A DNA stretch of 64,000 nt from DASQZK01 sp963809925 (GTDB lineage: Bacteria; Bacteroidota; Bacteroidia; Bacteroidales; GCA-2748055), in assembly GCA_963809925.1 (NCBI GenBank), contig CAWELH010000010.1, positions 186,001 to 250,000 of the forward strand, in the 5' to 3' direction. Of the stretch, positions 36,680 to 46,700 are shown in pieces. Position 1 is the stretch's first letter. Every line of letters starts with the position of its first letter. Below the pieces are notes generated by a model that saw only the letters and a list, made by a program, of their open reading frames with translations, ran no database searches and was not told where the DNA came from. A program made the translations under genes and the position numbers.

Positions 36680-37768
36680 ATGAGAAAAATATTCCCATTC
36701 CTGATGATTGCAATGCTGATGTTTTCAGCCTGTTCGATGCAAACTGAAAAGAGAGGTCGGGATCTGGCCGTGCATAATATTATCCTTATGATCGGTGACG
36801 GAATGGGGACAGCCCAGATCTATGCCGCAATGACAGCCGCCGGCCATCCTCTGAACCTTGAACAATTCAGTTTCTCCGGTTTTTCAAAGACCTATTCCCT
36901 TACCGATTATATTACCGACTCTGCGGCAGGAGGGACTGCACTTTCTACCGGTCATAAAACACGGAACGGGATCATCGCGGAGGATACGCTAGGAAATCCG
37001 CTTAAAACAATCCTTGAAATGGCCGAAGAACACGGCATGGCTACCGGTCTTATTTCAACATCCGCAATCACTCATGCCACACCGGCATCTTTCATAGCCC
37101 ATGAACACAGCCGTAACAGCAATGAGGCCATCGCTGCAGATTTCCTTGGCTCCGGAATCGATGTCTTTATCGGTGGTGGTCTGGATCATTTTACAAAGAG
37201 GGAGGATGGCATAAACCTGATCGACGCCCTCAGGGCTGCCGGATATCAGATTGCCCTCAGTATGGATGAGGTTGGGAAAATATCGTCGGGGAAACTCGCT
37301 GCGCTCACGGCTCCAATGCACATGCCTTCAGTACTTGAAAACAGAGGTGATATGTTGCCACAGGCCACGTCAAAAGCTATAAACCTGCTTTCTGACGGGT
37401 CAAAAGGATTCTTCCTGATGGTGGAGGGCTCCCAGATCGACTGGGGAGGACATGCAAATAACCTGGAATATGTGACTTCTGAGATGATTGATTTTGATGA
37501 TGCTATTGGCAAAGCTCTTGATTTTGCCAGGCAGGATGGTCATACCTTAATCATCGTGACAGCCGATCACGAAACCGGAGGGCTGGCCGTCACCGGAGGT
37601 GATCGGGAATCTGCGCAGGTCGAAGGAATGTTTATTACGGAAGATCATACGGCTGTCATGGTACCTGTTTTCGCATTCGGACCCGGAGCAAAAAATTTCT
37701 CAGGAATTTTTGAAAATACAGCGATTTTTGATAAAATGGTAAAAGCCCTGAATCTGACAGAAGAATAG
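36680..37768 (+). CDS. Alkaline phosphatase, lipoprotein
   Basis: 362 residues. Lipoprotein signal ending MFSAC (Cys19). Alkaline phosphatase motifs: metal site LMIGDGMGTAQ, nucleophile Ser in DSAAGGTALSTG (the family's DSAASATA), THATPASF, FFLMVEGSQIDWGGHANN, and the metal-binding TADHETGG. Hydrolyses phosphate monoesters in the periplasm. It is shorter than E. coli PhoA (about 450 residues), which is normal for the compact Bacteroidota form. A six-base gap leads to a second lipoprotein, so the two are co-transcribed. Confidence 0.92.
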   Translation: MRKIFPFLMIAMLMFSACSMQTEKRGRDLAVHNIILMIGDGMGTAQIYAAMTAAGHPLNLEQFSFSGFSKTYSLTDYITDSAAGGTALSTGHKTRNGIIAEDTLGNPLKTILEMAEEHGMATGLISTSAITHATPASFIAHEHSRNSNEAIAADFLGSGIDVFIGGGLDHFTKREDGINLIDALRAAGYQIALSMDEVGKISSGKLAALTAPMHMPSVLENRGDMLPQATSKAINLLSDGSKGFFLMVEGSQIDWGGHANNLEYVTSEMIDFDDAIGKALDFARQDGHTLIIVTADHETGGLAVTGGDRESAQVEGMFITEDHTAVMVPVFAFGPGAKNFSGIFENTAIFDKMVKALNLTEE

Positions 37769-37774
37769 GCAACA

Positions 37775-38680
37775 ATGTCGCAGCGTGTACCTTTTAACAG
37801 GGGCCTTATGATCATGCTAATGATCGCAGCCCCTTTTTTTATATCGTGTCGTTCGGTTCATTACCTGATGGGGAATCATGAACCGGAGATCGGGAGGCTG
37901 CATTTCGTGAGTCACCTTCCTCCAACCCTGAATGAAAATTCAGGGCTATTATACCGGAATGGACGTTTATGGAGCTTTAACGACAGTGGGGGAGACGCCA
38001 TGCTTTATTCTTTTATCCCCTCAGATCCGTGCGGCACGCTCCAAATGTTCCCGGTCATAGGTGCTAAGAATACCGATTGGGAAGATATTGGGATGGACGA
38101 CCAGTATATCTATATCTCAGATGCAGGGAATAATACCGGTATAAGGGATACACTCAAAATTTATCAGCTGCTGATTGATACCTCAGAAAACATGGCAACC
38201 GTGTCCTCGGTGATCTCTTTTTCATATCCTGGCAAATCACCTGACTTTCACGACTGTCGAAAAAATCCGTTCGATTCTGAGGCCCTTACCGTGTGTTTCG
38301 ATTCATTGTGGCTATTCACCAAAAACTGGCAGGATGAGTCGAGTTGTATCTACGTTTATCCGACACAGGGCGGTTACTACCGCCCCGGCCCGGAGTATTG
38401 TCTTAATCCTGGTATGCTTGTAGCGGGAGCTGATTTTGATAAGCAAAATGCCATCCTCTGGCTAATCGGTTACCATCATTTTACTCCTGTGATCGCAGTT
38501 TACCGTCTGCTAAAGTCATCTCCGCCAGTACCCGTATTGAACATCAGAATGAGAAGCCGTACCGGTCTGCAGATGGAAGGCATTGTATGTGGGGATGACG
38601 GCTACATCTATATCAGCTTTGAGCGAAGTAAACGACAACAGGGCCTGTTCCGTTTTGAAAATCCGTATGTTTACCATTGA
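37775..38680 (+). CDS. Lipoprotein with beta-propeller-like repeats, function unknown
   Basis: 301 residues. Lipoprotein signal ending FFISC (Cys25). The body has repeated beta-strand blades (LNENSGLLYRNGRLWSFND, DWEDIGMDDQYIYISDAGNN, EGIVCGDDGYIYISFE), as in esterase-like or phytase-like propellers common in Bacteroidota. No catalytic motif is certain. Co-transcribed with alkaline phosphatase, which suggests a role in phosphate or phosphate-ester use at the cell surface, but this is context only. Confidence 0.7.
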   Translation: MSQRVPFNRGLMIMLMIAAPFFISCRSVHYLMGNHEPEIGRLHFVSHLPPTLNENSGLLYRNGRLWSFNDSGGDAMLYSFIPSDPCGTLQMFPVIGAKNTDWEDIGMDDQYIYISDAGNNTGIRDTLKIYQLLIDTSENMATVSSVISFSYPGKSPDFHDCRKNPFDSEALTVCFDSLWLFTKNWQDESSCIYVYPTQGGYYRPGPEYCLNPGMLVAGADFDKQNAILWLIGYHHFTPVIAVYRLLKSSPPVPVLNIRMRSRTGLQMEGIVCGDDGYIYISFERSKRQQGLFRFENPYVYH

Positions 38681-38737
38681 TGCTGCAATTAACCGGTCTT
38701 TTTTCTTCCTATCCGGCTGAATACAGGGAAAAATGAG

Positions 38738-38745
38738 TATTTTTG
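38738..38745 (+). promoter_or_regulatory. -7 element TATTTTTG for queE
   Basis: A perfect TAnnTTTG only 12 bases before the queE ATG at 38758. The start site would fall at about 38751, so the leader is very short and the upstream TTG start (38743) is excluded. Confidence 0.5.
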
Positions 38746-38757
38746 CTGCCTCAAAAA

Positions 38758-39396
38758 ATGAGCTTTATGCAGATCGATACGCTGTTGTTTGAAGGTGGAA
38801 AAAAACTTCCTGTGGTTGAAGAGTTTTACAGCTTGCAGGGAGAAGGCTTTCATTTTGGCAAGGCTGCCTATTTTCTACGAATTGGAGGCTGTGATGTCGG
38901 ATGCAGTTGGTGTGATACGAAGTTTTCATGGAATCCCGATCTGCACCCGGTGGTGGATGTGGATCGGATCATTCAGAACATTATAGACTGCCCGGCCCGC
39001 GCCGTGGTTGTTACAGGTGGTGAGCCTTTGATCTTCGACCTTGACTATCTTTGCGACAACCTGAAGAAAAGTGGCATCGAAACCTACCTTGAAACTTCTG
39101 GTACTCACCTACTTTCCGGATCCTGGGACTGGATATGTCTCTCTCCCAAACAACAAATGCCACCCGATCCTGGGATCTATGCCCTGGCCGATGAACTCAA
39201 GATTATTATCAGCAGTTCTTCTGATTTTGAATGGGCTATGGAAAATTCAGGTCTTGTGGCTGATAACTGCTTGTTATACCTTCAGCCGGAATGGAGTGCT
39301 TACAATAGGATGATGCCTGCAATTGTTGAATTTATCAAAGAAAAACCTACCTGGAAAATCTCGCTCCAGGCGCATAAATTCATGCACATTCCCTGA
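38758..39396 (+). CDS. queE: 7-carboxy-7-deazaguanine synthase (radical SAM)
   Basis: 212 residues from the ATG at 38758 (a second ATG at 38767 is possible). Converts 6-carboxytetrahydropterin to 7-carboxy-7-deazaguanine in queuosine synthesis. The iron-sulfur motif is CDVGCSWC (Cx3Cx2C), the SAM-binding motif VVTGGEPL, and the N-terminal FYSLQGEGFHFGKAAYFLRI is the QueE hallmark. The other que genes are not in the window. An intrinsic terminator-like hairpin follows its stop. Confidence 0.94.
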   Translation: MSFMQIDTLLFEGGKKLPVVEEFYSLQGEGFHFGKAAYFLRIGGCDVGCSWCDTKFSWNPDLHPVVDVDRIIQNIIDCPARAVVVTGGEPLIFDLDYLCDNLKKSGIETYLETSGTHLLSGSWDWICLSPKQQMPPDPGIYALADELKIIISSSSDFEWAMENSGLVADNCLLYLQPEWSAYNRMMPAIVEFIKEKPTWKISLQAHKFMHIP

Positions 39397-39400
39397 AAAA

Positions 39401-39437
39401 CAGGAGATCCAGAGAGCTCTGCCTGGCCCATTTTTTT
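39401..39437 (+). terminator. Intrinsic terminator after queE
   Basis: CAGG pairs with CCTG, and inside it CCAGAG pairs with CTCTG, then seven T after a short C-rich linker. It starts 4 bases after the queE stop codon. Confidence 0.5.
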
Positions 39438-39552
39438 GGAATCATACCATCACTACAGCTTCTATCGTTTAGGGATTGTTATTCGCCTGTCAGTTAGCTA
39501 TTTATTCTGAATATTTCCGTGTTCGGCATTATTTTTCTAAATTCAGACCAAA

Positions 39553-41499
39553 ATGGATCCGATGGTGACCCTGAAGAAAATATTCCTTTTTGCATTAATA
39601 GTATGTGCTACCGTGTCTTTGAATGCGCAATATCACAGCAATTCAAAGAAAGCAGTGAAATTCTTTGAGAAGGGACTGAAATTCTATGAGAACAAGGCAA
39701 CCGGAATGGCAGCAGATAATCTTCAGAAAGCCGTTGGAGTTGACAAAAACTTTGTTGAAGCCTGGATGTTACTAGCCCAGATCAACAAGGAACGAGGAAA
39801 TTTTGATGCCGCCATTTCCAATTTTGAAACCGCACTGCAGATCGATCCTTCCTATTTTCCTGAAGGATATATGATCCTCGCGAAGGTTGAATACGGAATC
39901 GGACGGTACGAAGAGGCGCTTACCAGCGTAGAACGATTTGAAGGTATTGGAAAATCAGGTAAAGTCACTGCCGCAGAGGTTGGAAAATTGAAAGAATTAT
40001 GCCGCTTCGCTGTCAATGCCGTAAAAAATCCGGTGCCCTTCTCTCCTGAGAATCTGGGCGATTCGGTAAATTCGGAGAAGAATGAATACTGGCCTTCACT
40101 TTCCATCGATGAATCTACACTTGTGTTTACCGTCCTTGATCCTAAAAATCCGGATTTGCCTGTCGAATTTGGAAACCGTCAGGAGGATTTTTACTATGCG
40201 GTAAAACATGTCGGTGACGGTTGGAGTAAACGAAGAAATATGGGAGCTCCTCTAAATACAGACAATAATGAAGGAGCACAATCACTCTCTGCCGACGGAC
40301 GCTTGCTTTATTTCACCGGTTGTAACCGTCCGGATGGTGAAGGGATGTGCGACATTTATTTGTCGGGGAATTATAACGGACACTGGTCGGTGCCGGTTAA
40401 TTTGAGGCAACCTGTAAATACTACTTATTCTGAAAAACAACCCTCCATATCGGCTGACGGCCAGACCTTGTTTTTTGCTTCCGACAGACCAGGCGGAAGA
40501 GGGGGATTGGATATCTGGTTTAGCCGAAGATCCACAGATGGTCACTGGCTTGTACCTGAAAACGCAGGCGACAGCATAAACACTCCAGGTAATGAACAGT
40601 CACCTTTCATTCACCCCGACGGGAGAACGCTTTACTTTTCTTCCGAGGGCCATAATAACCTCGGGAGGGGAGATATATTCATCTCACGGATGCGTGATGA
40701 CGGGAAATGGGGATCAGCCGAGAATCTGGGATATCCAATCAATACTTTTAATGACGAAGTGGGAATGATCGTTAATTCGCTAGGGGATAAGGCATATTTT
40801 TCGTCAGACAGGCTGAAGGGGAGGGGGATGGATATCTATGAATTCGACCTTTACCCGTCGGTGCGTCCGTCGTCAGTATCCTATATGAAAGGTCGTGTTT
40901 TTGATGCGGAAACATACAAGGGACTGGTGGCTAAGTTTCAGCTGATTGACCTTTCAACAGGTAAGGTAGCGATAGAAGAGCAATCGGGTGCAGGAGAGGG
41001 GAGCTTCCTGGTACCACTTCCAACCCATCATAACTTTGCCCTGAATGTTTCACGACCGGGATATATTTTCTATTCGGAAAACTTTTCCTTTAACGGCTTA
41101 TATGAAAAAACGAAGCCCTACCTTAAAGATGTTCCTTTAAAACCCATTAAATCAGGAGAGAAGATCATTCTTAAAAATATATTTTTTGAGTTTGATTCTG
41201 ATTCTCTGCTTGGGGAGTCAGTTGCAGAACTTGGTAAAGTGGTCGATTTCCTCAACAACAATCCGGGTATTGAGGTCGAAATTAGCGGGCACACTGATTC
41301 GGTGGGAATTGTAAAATACAATCAGCTACTCTCTGAGCGAAGAGCCTCTGCGGTAGTTGAATTTCTCGCAGCTCACGGTATCAGAAAGGATCGGCTAACA
41401 TTCAGGGGATATGGGGATTCTGAGCCCGTCGCATCAAATGAAACAGAGGAAGGCAGAGCAAAAAACAGACGCACAGAACTAAAGATCACCCAACAGTGA
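39553..41499 (+). CDS. PorE-like T9SS protein: TPR, PD40 propeller, carboxypeptidase-regulatory-like and OmpA domains
   Basis: 648 residues. Sec signal peptide (cleavage near SLNAQ-Y26). TPR repeats (about 32-140, e.g. AWMLLAQINKERGNFDAAISNFE), then a beta-propeller of PD40 repeats (about 165-430, SLSADGRLLYF, SISADGQTLFF, FIHPDGRTLYF), a small beta domain (about 440-520), and a C-terminal OmpA domain (about 535-645) with FFEFDSDSL and the peptidoglycan-binding ISGHTDSVG...NQLLSERRA...RTEL. This domain order is that of PorE, which tethers the T9SS to peptidoglycan. Bacteroidota often carry several paralogues, so it may not be the T9SS copy itself. No other T9SS core gene is in the window. Confidence 0.85.
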   Translation: MDPMVTLKKIFLFALIVCATVSLNAQYHSNSKKAVKFFEKGLKFYENKATGMAADNLQKAVGVDKNFVEAWMLLAQINKERGNFDAAISNFETALQIDPSYFPEGYMILAKVEYGIGRYEEALTSVERFEGIGKSGKVTAAEVGKLKELCRFAVNAVKNPVPFSPENLGDSVNSEKNEYWPSLSIDESTLVFTVLDPKNPDLPVEFGNRQEDFYYAVKHVGDGWSKRRNMGAPLNTDNNEGAQSLSADGRLLYFTGCNRPDGEGMCDIYLSGNYNGHWSVPVNLRQPVNTTYSEKQPSISADGQTLFFASDRPGGRGGLDIWFSRRSTDGHWLVPENAGDSINTPGNEQSPFIHPDGRTLYFSSEGHNNLGRGDIFISRMRDDGKWGSAENLGYPINTFNDEVGMIVNSLGDKAYFSSDRLKGRGMDIYEFDLYPSVRPSSVSYMKGRVFDAETYKGLVAKFQLIDLSTGKVAIEEQSGAGEGSFLVPLPTHHNFALNVSRPGYIFYSENFSFNGLYEKTKPYLKDVPLKPIKSGEKIILKNIFFEFDSDSLLGESVAELGKVVDFLNNNPGIEVEISGHTDSVGIVKYNQLLSERRASAVVEFLAAHGIRKDRLTFRGYGDSEPVASNETEEGRAKNRRTELKITQQ

Positions 41500-41551
41500 A
41501 AACCGAATCCGGGTTCCCCAATGTAAATCCATTCCAGATTTCTTTTTTTAT

Positions 41552-43420
41552 TTAAGGCAGGTCCAGTTCCTTGTCCAGGTTGAATGCTGCACTGATCAAT
41601 GCGAGGTGAGTGAATGCCTGGGGAGTATTACCCAACGCTTCACCACTGATTCCGATCTCTTCCGAAAATATGCCCAGATGGTTGGAATATCCCAGCATTT
41701 GCTCAAATATGAGCCTGGCAAGATCCAGCTTCTGATGATCGTTTTTGCCCGCACGGGTCAAGGCTTCCACCAGCCAGAAAGTACAGATGTTGAAGGTACC
41801 GTCGTGTCCGGAAAATCCGTCATAGGATAATTTTGTATTATACCTGTATACCAAACTGTTAGACATAAGGCCTCCCTTTGACGGAGGCAGAACGATGGCA
41901 TCAAGTGTTTTGATCATCAACGGATCTGTGGGTGACATGAAAAAGACCAGCGGCATCATAAGAGTTGAAGCGTCAAGGGTCTGGCTTCCATAATACTGGG
42001 TGAAAGCCTGTCTTTCATCACTCCAGCCCTTGTGAATGATATCGTTGTAAATATTGTCCCTTACCTGCCTCCAGTGATCAATATCAGCGGGGAGGGATCG
42101 TTGAATTGAAAGTCTGATGGCCCTGTCGAGAGCTACCCAGCACATCATCTTACTATACGTAAAATGATGTTTACCACCCCTCACTTCCCAGATCCCTTCA
42201 TCTTCTTTTTGCCAGTTCCGGCATACCCAGTCGACAGTTTTTGAAATAGCTGTCCAGGTTCCGTGAGTAATGGGTGATCCGTATTTGTTGTACAGGTATG
42301 CTGAATCCATCAACTCACCATAGATATCGAGCTGAAGCTGATTATAGGCACCGTTGCCAATCCTTACCGGCCCCGATTGACGATATCCCTCAAGATGATC
42401 CAGCGTTACTTCGGTAAGATCACTTCGGCCGTCGATGCCATACATAATGTGCAATGACCCTGAATCGGAGGATTCATGACATCGTTCTACAATCCAGTTC
42501 ATAAAACTGGCTGCTTCTTCAGTAAAACCGATCCTCATTAAGGCATAAACCGTGAAAGCGGCATCCCTGATCCAGGTGTAACGGTAATCCCAGTTTCGGT
42601 TTCCACCTATTATCTCCGGCAAACTGCAGGTAGGAGCCGCAACGATAGCTCCTGTTGGTTCAAAGGTAAGTAACTTCAAAATGAGGGCAGAACGGTTTAC
42701 CATCTCTCGCCACCGGCCTTTATATTGCGATTTCATCAGCCAGTTCCGCCAGAAATGTATGGTTTCCACAAAGCTTGCATCGGCCTCCTCTATTGAAAAT
42801 GTCATGACATCTCCTTTTTTCAGGATCTTGTGCCATACAAAAACTACAGTTTCTTCCTCACCGATCTCAAATTCAGTATATACCTCGTTTTTCTTCCCCT
42901 TTGCTTTCAGATTAAAATTGCTCGACAGCGCCATCGTCAGATCCTTTGATTCGAAAACGGCACCTTTCTTTGTTAATTCCAAAGAGTGGTTATCAAGGGC
43001 ATAGTTAAAGGCCGGCTTACATTCCAGCTTCATCCGGACCCTTCCGTGAACCCCCTTTATGCGTCGTACGATCATATAGTCGGTCTCCTTCTTCACATTC
43101 GGACCGACAGGCATAAAATCGGTCAAATCCACAATCCCCCCTTCAAAGGAAAACCTCGTTATAAGTACATTGGTGTCAGGCCAGTAAAATTGCTTTGATT
43201 TATATTCGTCACGCACTGGGGAAATGCTGAAAAAACCGCCTTTAATCTCGTCCAGCAGGCTTGCGAAGTGACTTGGGGAATCAAAATTGGGGAAACAAAA
43301 CCAGTCGATGGAACCGTTAATGCCAATAAGGGCTGCGGATCTCATATTCCCAATGATACCATAGTCCTGAACAGGTAAATATCCCATTAGTTTGAATGCT
43401 TTATTTTGGTAGACTAACAT
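41552..43420 (-). CDS. GH15 family glucoamylase/trehalase-like enzyme
   Basis: 622 residues from the ATG at 43418-43420; the inner ATG at 43385-43387 (MGYLPVQDYG) also fits the family start. The N-terminal IEDYG/DGSIDWLCxPxFDSP-type opening is seen as LPVQDYGIIG...NGSIDWFCFPNFDSP. The (alpha/alpha)6 barrel has NRNWDYRYTWIRDA, the general acid region DEGIWEVRGG, and the general base Glu in FSEEIGISGEALGN. No signal peptide, so cytoplasmic; substrates of such bacterial GH15 proteins include trehalose and alpha-glucans. The frame continues upstream through a tandem GGCAAAA repeat, producing a spurious Cys/Leu/Pro-rich prefix that I exclude. Confidence 0.88.
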   Translation of the reverse strand: MLVYQNKAFKLMGYLPVQDYGIIGNMRSAALIGINGSIDWFCFPNFDSPSHFASLLDEIKGGFFSISPVRDEYKSKQFYWPDTNVLITRFSFEGGIVDLTDFMPVGPNVKKETDYMIVRRIKGVHGRVRMKLECKPAFNYALDNHSLELTKKGAVFESKDLTMALSSNFNLKAKGKKNEVYTEFEIGEEETVVFVWHKILKKGDVMTFSIEEADASFVETIHFWRNWLMKSQYKGRWREMVNRSALILKLLTFEPTGAIVAAPTCSLPEIIGGNRNWDYRYTWIRDAAFTVYALMRIGFTEEAASFMNWIVERCHESSDSGSLHIMYGIDGRSDLTEVTLDHLEGYRQSGPVRIGNGAYNQLQLDIYGELMDSAYLYNKYGSPITHGTWTAISKTVDWVCRNWQKEDEGIWEVRGGKHHFTYSKMMCWVALDRAIRLSIQRSLPADIDHWRQVRDNIYNDIIHKGWSDERQAFTQYYGSQTLDASTLMMPLVFFMSPTDPLMIKTLDAIVLPPSKGGLMSNSLVYRYNTKLSYDGFSGHDGTFNICTFWLVEALTRAGKNDHQKLDLARLIFEQMLGYSNHLGIFSEEIGISGEALGNTPQAFTHLALISAAFNLDKELDLP

Positions 43421-43466
43421 ATTCGGAACGGGAATAGTTCTTAGAGGGCAGGGAGAGAAAAGACAA

Positions 43467-43494
43467 GGCAAAAGGCAAAAGGCAAAAGGCAAAA
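43467..43494. repeat. Tandem GGCAAAA x4 upstream of the GH15 gene
   Basis: Four exact copies of a 7-base unit, 47-74 bases upstream of the GH15 ATG. Change in copy number would shift the spacing of the upstream region. It also opens a false N-terminal extension of the GH15 frame. Confidence 0.9.
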
Positions 43495-43499
43495 GGGAG

Positions 43500-43522
43500 T
43501 TGAACCACATAAGGCACATAAG
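43500..43522 (+). repeat. Dispersed 23-bp repeat, inverted copy of 13552-13574
   Basis: The 23 bases are identical to the reverse complement of 13552-13574 and start TTGAACCACATAAGGC. Together with the AAATCACC-type units nearby, it shows the two intergenic regions belong to one family of sequences. Confidence 0.85.
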
Positions 43523-43614
43523 GAAATATAAGTTGGTGGTTTAACTGAAAATTTACCGGCAGCTATTGTTACGCCCATAATCACTAAATCACCAAATAAT
43601 TAAGGTCCCTCTTC

Positions 43615-43650
43615 AAATCAACAAATCAACAAATCAACAAATCACCAAAT
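43615..43650. repeat. Tandem AAATCAAC/AAATCACC, four copies
   Basis: Three AAATCAAC units and one AAATCACC, preceded at 43604 by GGTCCCTCTTCAAATCA, which matches GGTCACTCTTCAAATCA at 13326 with one change. A further single unit lies at 43586-43593. The rest of the 333-base gap between the GH15 and tricorn genes holds the hairpin below and no coding sequence. Confidence 0.88.
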
Positions 43651-43653
43651 AAA

Positions 43654-43719
43654 TTTGGGGCCATATTAAAAACGTTGTGAAGAGTTGTGAAACCAGTTTG
43701 CTTTTAATACAGCCCCAAA
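43654..43719. repeat. Long imperfect hairpin: TTTGGGGC...GCCCCAAA with inner ATTAAAA...TTTTAAT
   Basis: Outer arms TTTGGGGC (43654-43661) and GCCCCAAA (43712-43719) are perfectly complementary. After a symmetric 3-base mismatch the arms continue as ATTAAAA (43665-43671) and TTTTAAT (43702-43708), leaving a 30-base loop. It may serve as a terminator-like end for the tricorn transcript (minus strand) or be a remnant of a small mobile repeat. Confidence 0.7.
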
Positions 43720-43753
43720 AACATGACATTCAGGGAATTTCTTCCCGTATGAA

Positions 43754-46700
43754 TTATTTGTTCTTAACAGGTGGTGCGGGAACCGGTGGAATACCTTTGT
43801 AATCCTTCAGCTGTTCCTTAATCACCTCAATGGCTTTATCGAGCTGCGCATCATTGCCCAGAAATTCCTGATGCGGGTCGTTGTCGATGCTGATATCGGG
43901 ATCAACGCCATGACCTTCAATGATCCATTCACTTTTTTCCGAGGAATAGGATGCAAATTCAGGTTTCCGCAGGTCCTGGTTGTCAATGAATGGCAGAGGT
44001 CCGGTAATTCCTACAACGCCACCCCAGGTGCGCGTGCCAATAACCGTTCCAATATGATGTTTTTTAAAGGAGTAGGCAAAGAGATCACCATCGGATGCCG
44101 AATAGCGGTCAATAAGCAAAACTTTCGGTCCAAGCATCATCTGATCAGGTACCGGTTCACCAACCGGGAAGTTTCTCCGCATGGTTGCCCTTGTGACTTC
44201 TCTTCTCAGGCGTTCAATGATCATTGGAGAAACATTTCCACCCCCGTTTCCGCGGTCATCAATAATCAGTCCTTTCCTATCAAGCTGTGGATAAAAATGC
44301 TTGACAAATTCATTCAAACCTTCAGGCCCCATATCAGGGATATGAATGTATCCAACCTGTCCGTCAGTTTTTTCATTAACATAGTCAATGTTATGCTGCA
44401 CCCATTTAAAGTAATACAGTAATGATTCATCACTCACCGGTACAACAACCACTTTCCTGCTTCCTTCAGTCTTTGGTTCTTTATTTACAGTAAGCTCTGT
44501 TTTAATACCCGCTTTTCCGACAAGGGAGGCATAGATATCATTCATACCGGCAGTTGAAATGCCATTGACAGCAAGTATATAGTCACCTTCTTTTATATTC
44601 AGGCCAATCTCAGTTAGCGGGGAACGAAGTTCCTTGCTCCAGTTTGCACCTTTAAGGATTTCTTTGATCTGATAGTAGCCTGAAGATGTCCTGCTGAGTT
44701 TGGCTCCCAGAAGTCCGGTCTTGATTCTTTCTGCTTTCTCTTTTTTCTCGCCTGAAGTGATATAGGCATGGCCGATACTGAGTTCGCCAATCATCTCTCC
44801 GATGAGATAAGTAAGGTCGTCCCTGGTTCTTACGTAAGGAACGAGCTGACCGTATTTTACCTTCATCGCATTCCAGTCAAGGCCATGCATGTTGGGCACA
44901 TAAAAGAAATCACGGAATTGTCGCCAGCTCTCATCGAAGATTTGTTTCCATTCTTCAGTATAATTCACTTCTGTTTTCATACCTGAAAGATCAATGGGAT
45001 CGCTGATTTTGACTTCGGATGTGGGAGGGTCAATGACTTCCCACTGTCCATGCCTGCCAACAAGCATTTTTTTGCCCGAAGCGGAAAGCGCAAATCGGAG
45101 TCCTTTGCCCAGGTCACTCTCTTTTTTCTTGTCAAGGTCGAAAAATTTCGCTGTAATACCACTGCCCATCTGGTAATCGGTATAGTAAATTTTTGTGCCT
45201 GTGGTCTGAATATTGAAATAGTTCGAAGCCGATATTGGCAGTACAACAATCCTGTCTCTGATACCGTCAACATCCACTTTACGGTTTTATCCTCTGCCTT
45301 ATCGTCGCTATCCTTCTTTTCGCCATCTTTCTTTTGATCATCCATCTTAACCATGTCATTTTCGGGTGCAAATGGAGATTTTGTTTCGGCGGAAAGGGTT
45401 ATAAGATAGATCTTGCTCATGTTGTTGTAGGCTGTATTCCATTCAGTCTGGCTGTAAATGGGGTTAAAATCTCTGGCTGAAATGAAAAACAGATACTTCC
45501 CGTCATCTGAGAATACCGGACCACCGGAATCATACCAGTTATCTGTGACATCGTACTTTTTCCCCGTTTCCAGGTTGTACAGTCTTATAAGCGTAAACTG
45601 GTTGGCAGTTGTATACTCGTATGTAATCCATTTGCTGTCGGGTGACCAGTCATAACTATTTGGTATCGAATACATTTCCTTTTCCACCTGGGTCACTTTG
45701 CCACTCTCAACATCAATGTATTGCAATCGCATATTCCGGTCGTGATAAAGAATTTTTTTGCTGTCAGGTGACCAGTCGAAACTGAAAATATATGTTGTGG
45801 CATTTTTTGTAAGTTGTCAGGCGGGTTCTGTTCCGTCCTGTTTCTGGATCCAGATTTCAAATTCACCGCTTTTATCAGACAAGTAGGCGATATTCTTGCC
45901 ATCTGGTGAATATTCTACATTTCTTTCATGAACCCCTGAGCTATGTGTAAAATTATAGGTAACGCCTTCTTTTGCGGGAAGACTGAAAATTTCTCCCCTG
46001 GCGGCAAAGACGACCCGTTCTCCGTTAGGCGACACGTCACCTGAGCGTATATCCTTGCTGACATCCTTAAGTTCTGTCCGCGCCTGAGGTTCATCATTTG
46101 CGATCATCATACTGATCTTTTCAGCTTTGCTGGCTTTCAGATCATACCTATAAATATAGCCGCCGTTTTCAAAAACAATCGAGTTATTGTCCGCCGTGGG
46201 AAATTTGACATCATAATTATCATAATTTGTCAGTTTTTCCGTTTTCTTGGTACTGGTATTGTAAACAAACAGATTCATTGTCCGGTCCCTGTCGGAAAGG
46301 AAATAAATTTTGTCTCCCACCCACATTGGGATAATATCCTGGACCTCATTATCGGTGATTTTCTCAACGCTGCCTTTTTTGAAGTCGTAAATACGAATAT
46401 CATCGGCCATTCCGCCCCTGTAGTATTTCCAGGTTCTGAATTCACGGAATACCCAGTTAAATGCCAGCTTGTTTCCGTCGGGTGAAAAGGAACAGAAACC
46501 TCCAAATGAAAGTGGGAAGTTGTTCCGACAGACCACCTTCCACGGAAACTTTATAGAGAGAACCTTTGAAACTGTTGAATGACTCTTTCCTTGACCGATA
46601 AATGATATTTTTGCTATCGGGTGTCCAGGCCATTACGATATTATTGGGTCCCATCCTGTCACCTATGGCATCACGACTAAGTGTTGCCGTGTAGGTGAGG

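Noticed and set aside
45817..45819. TGA as a selenocysteine or recoding site in the tricorn gene
   Set aside because: The codon sits in a propeller blade with no redox role, and the same gene has two frameshifts, so simple decay or error is better.
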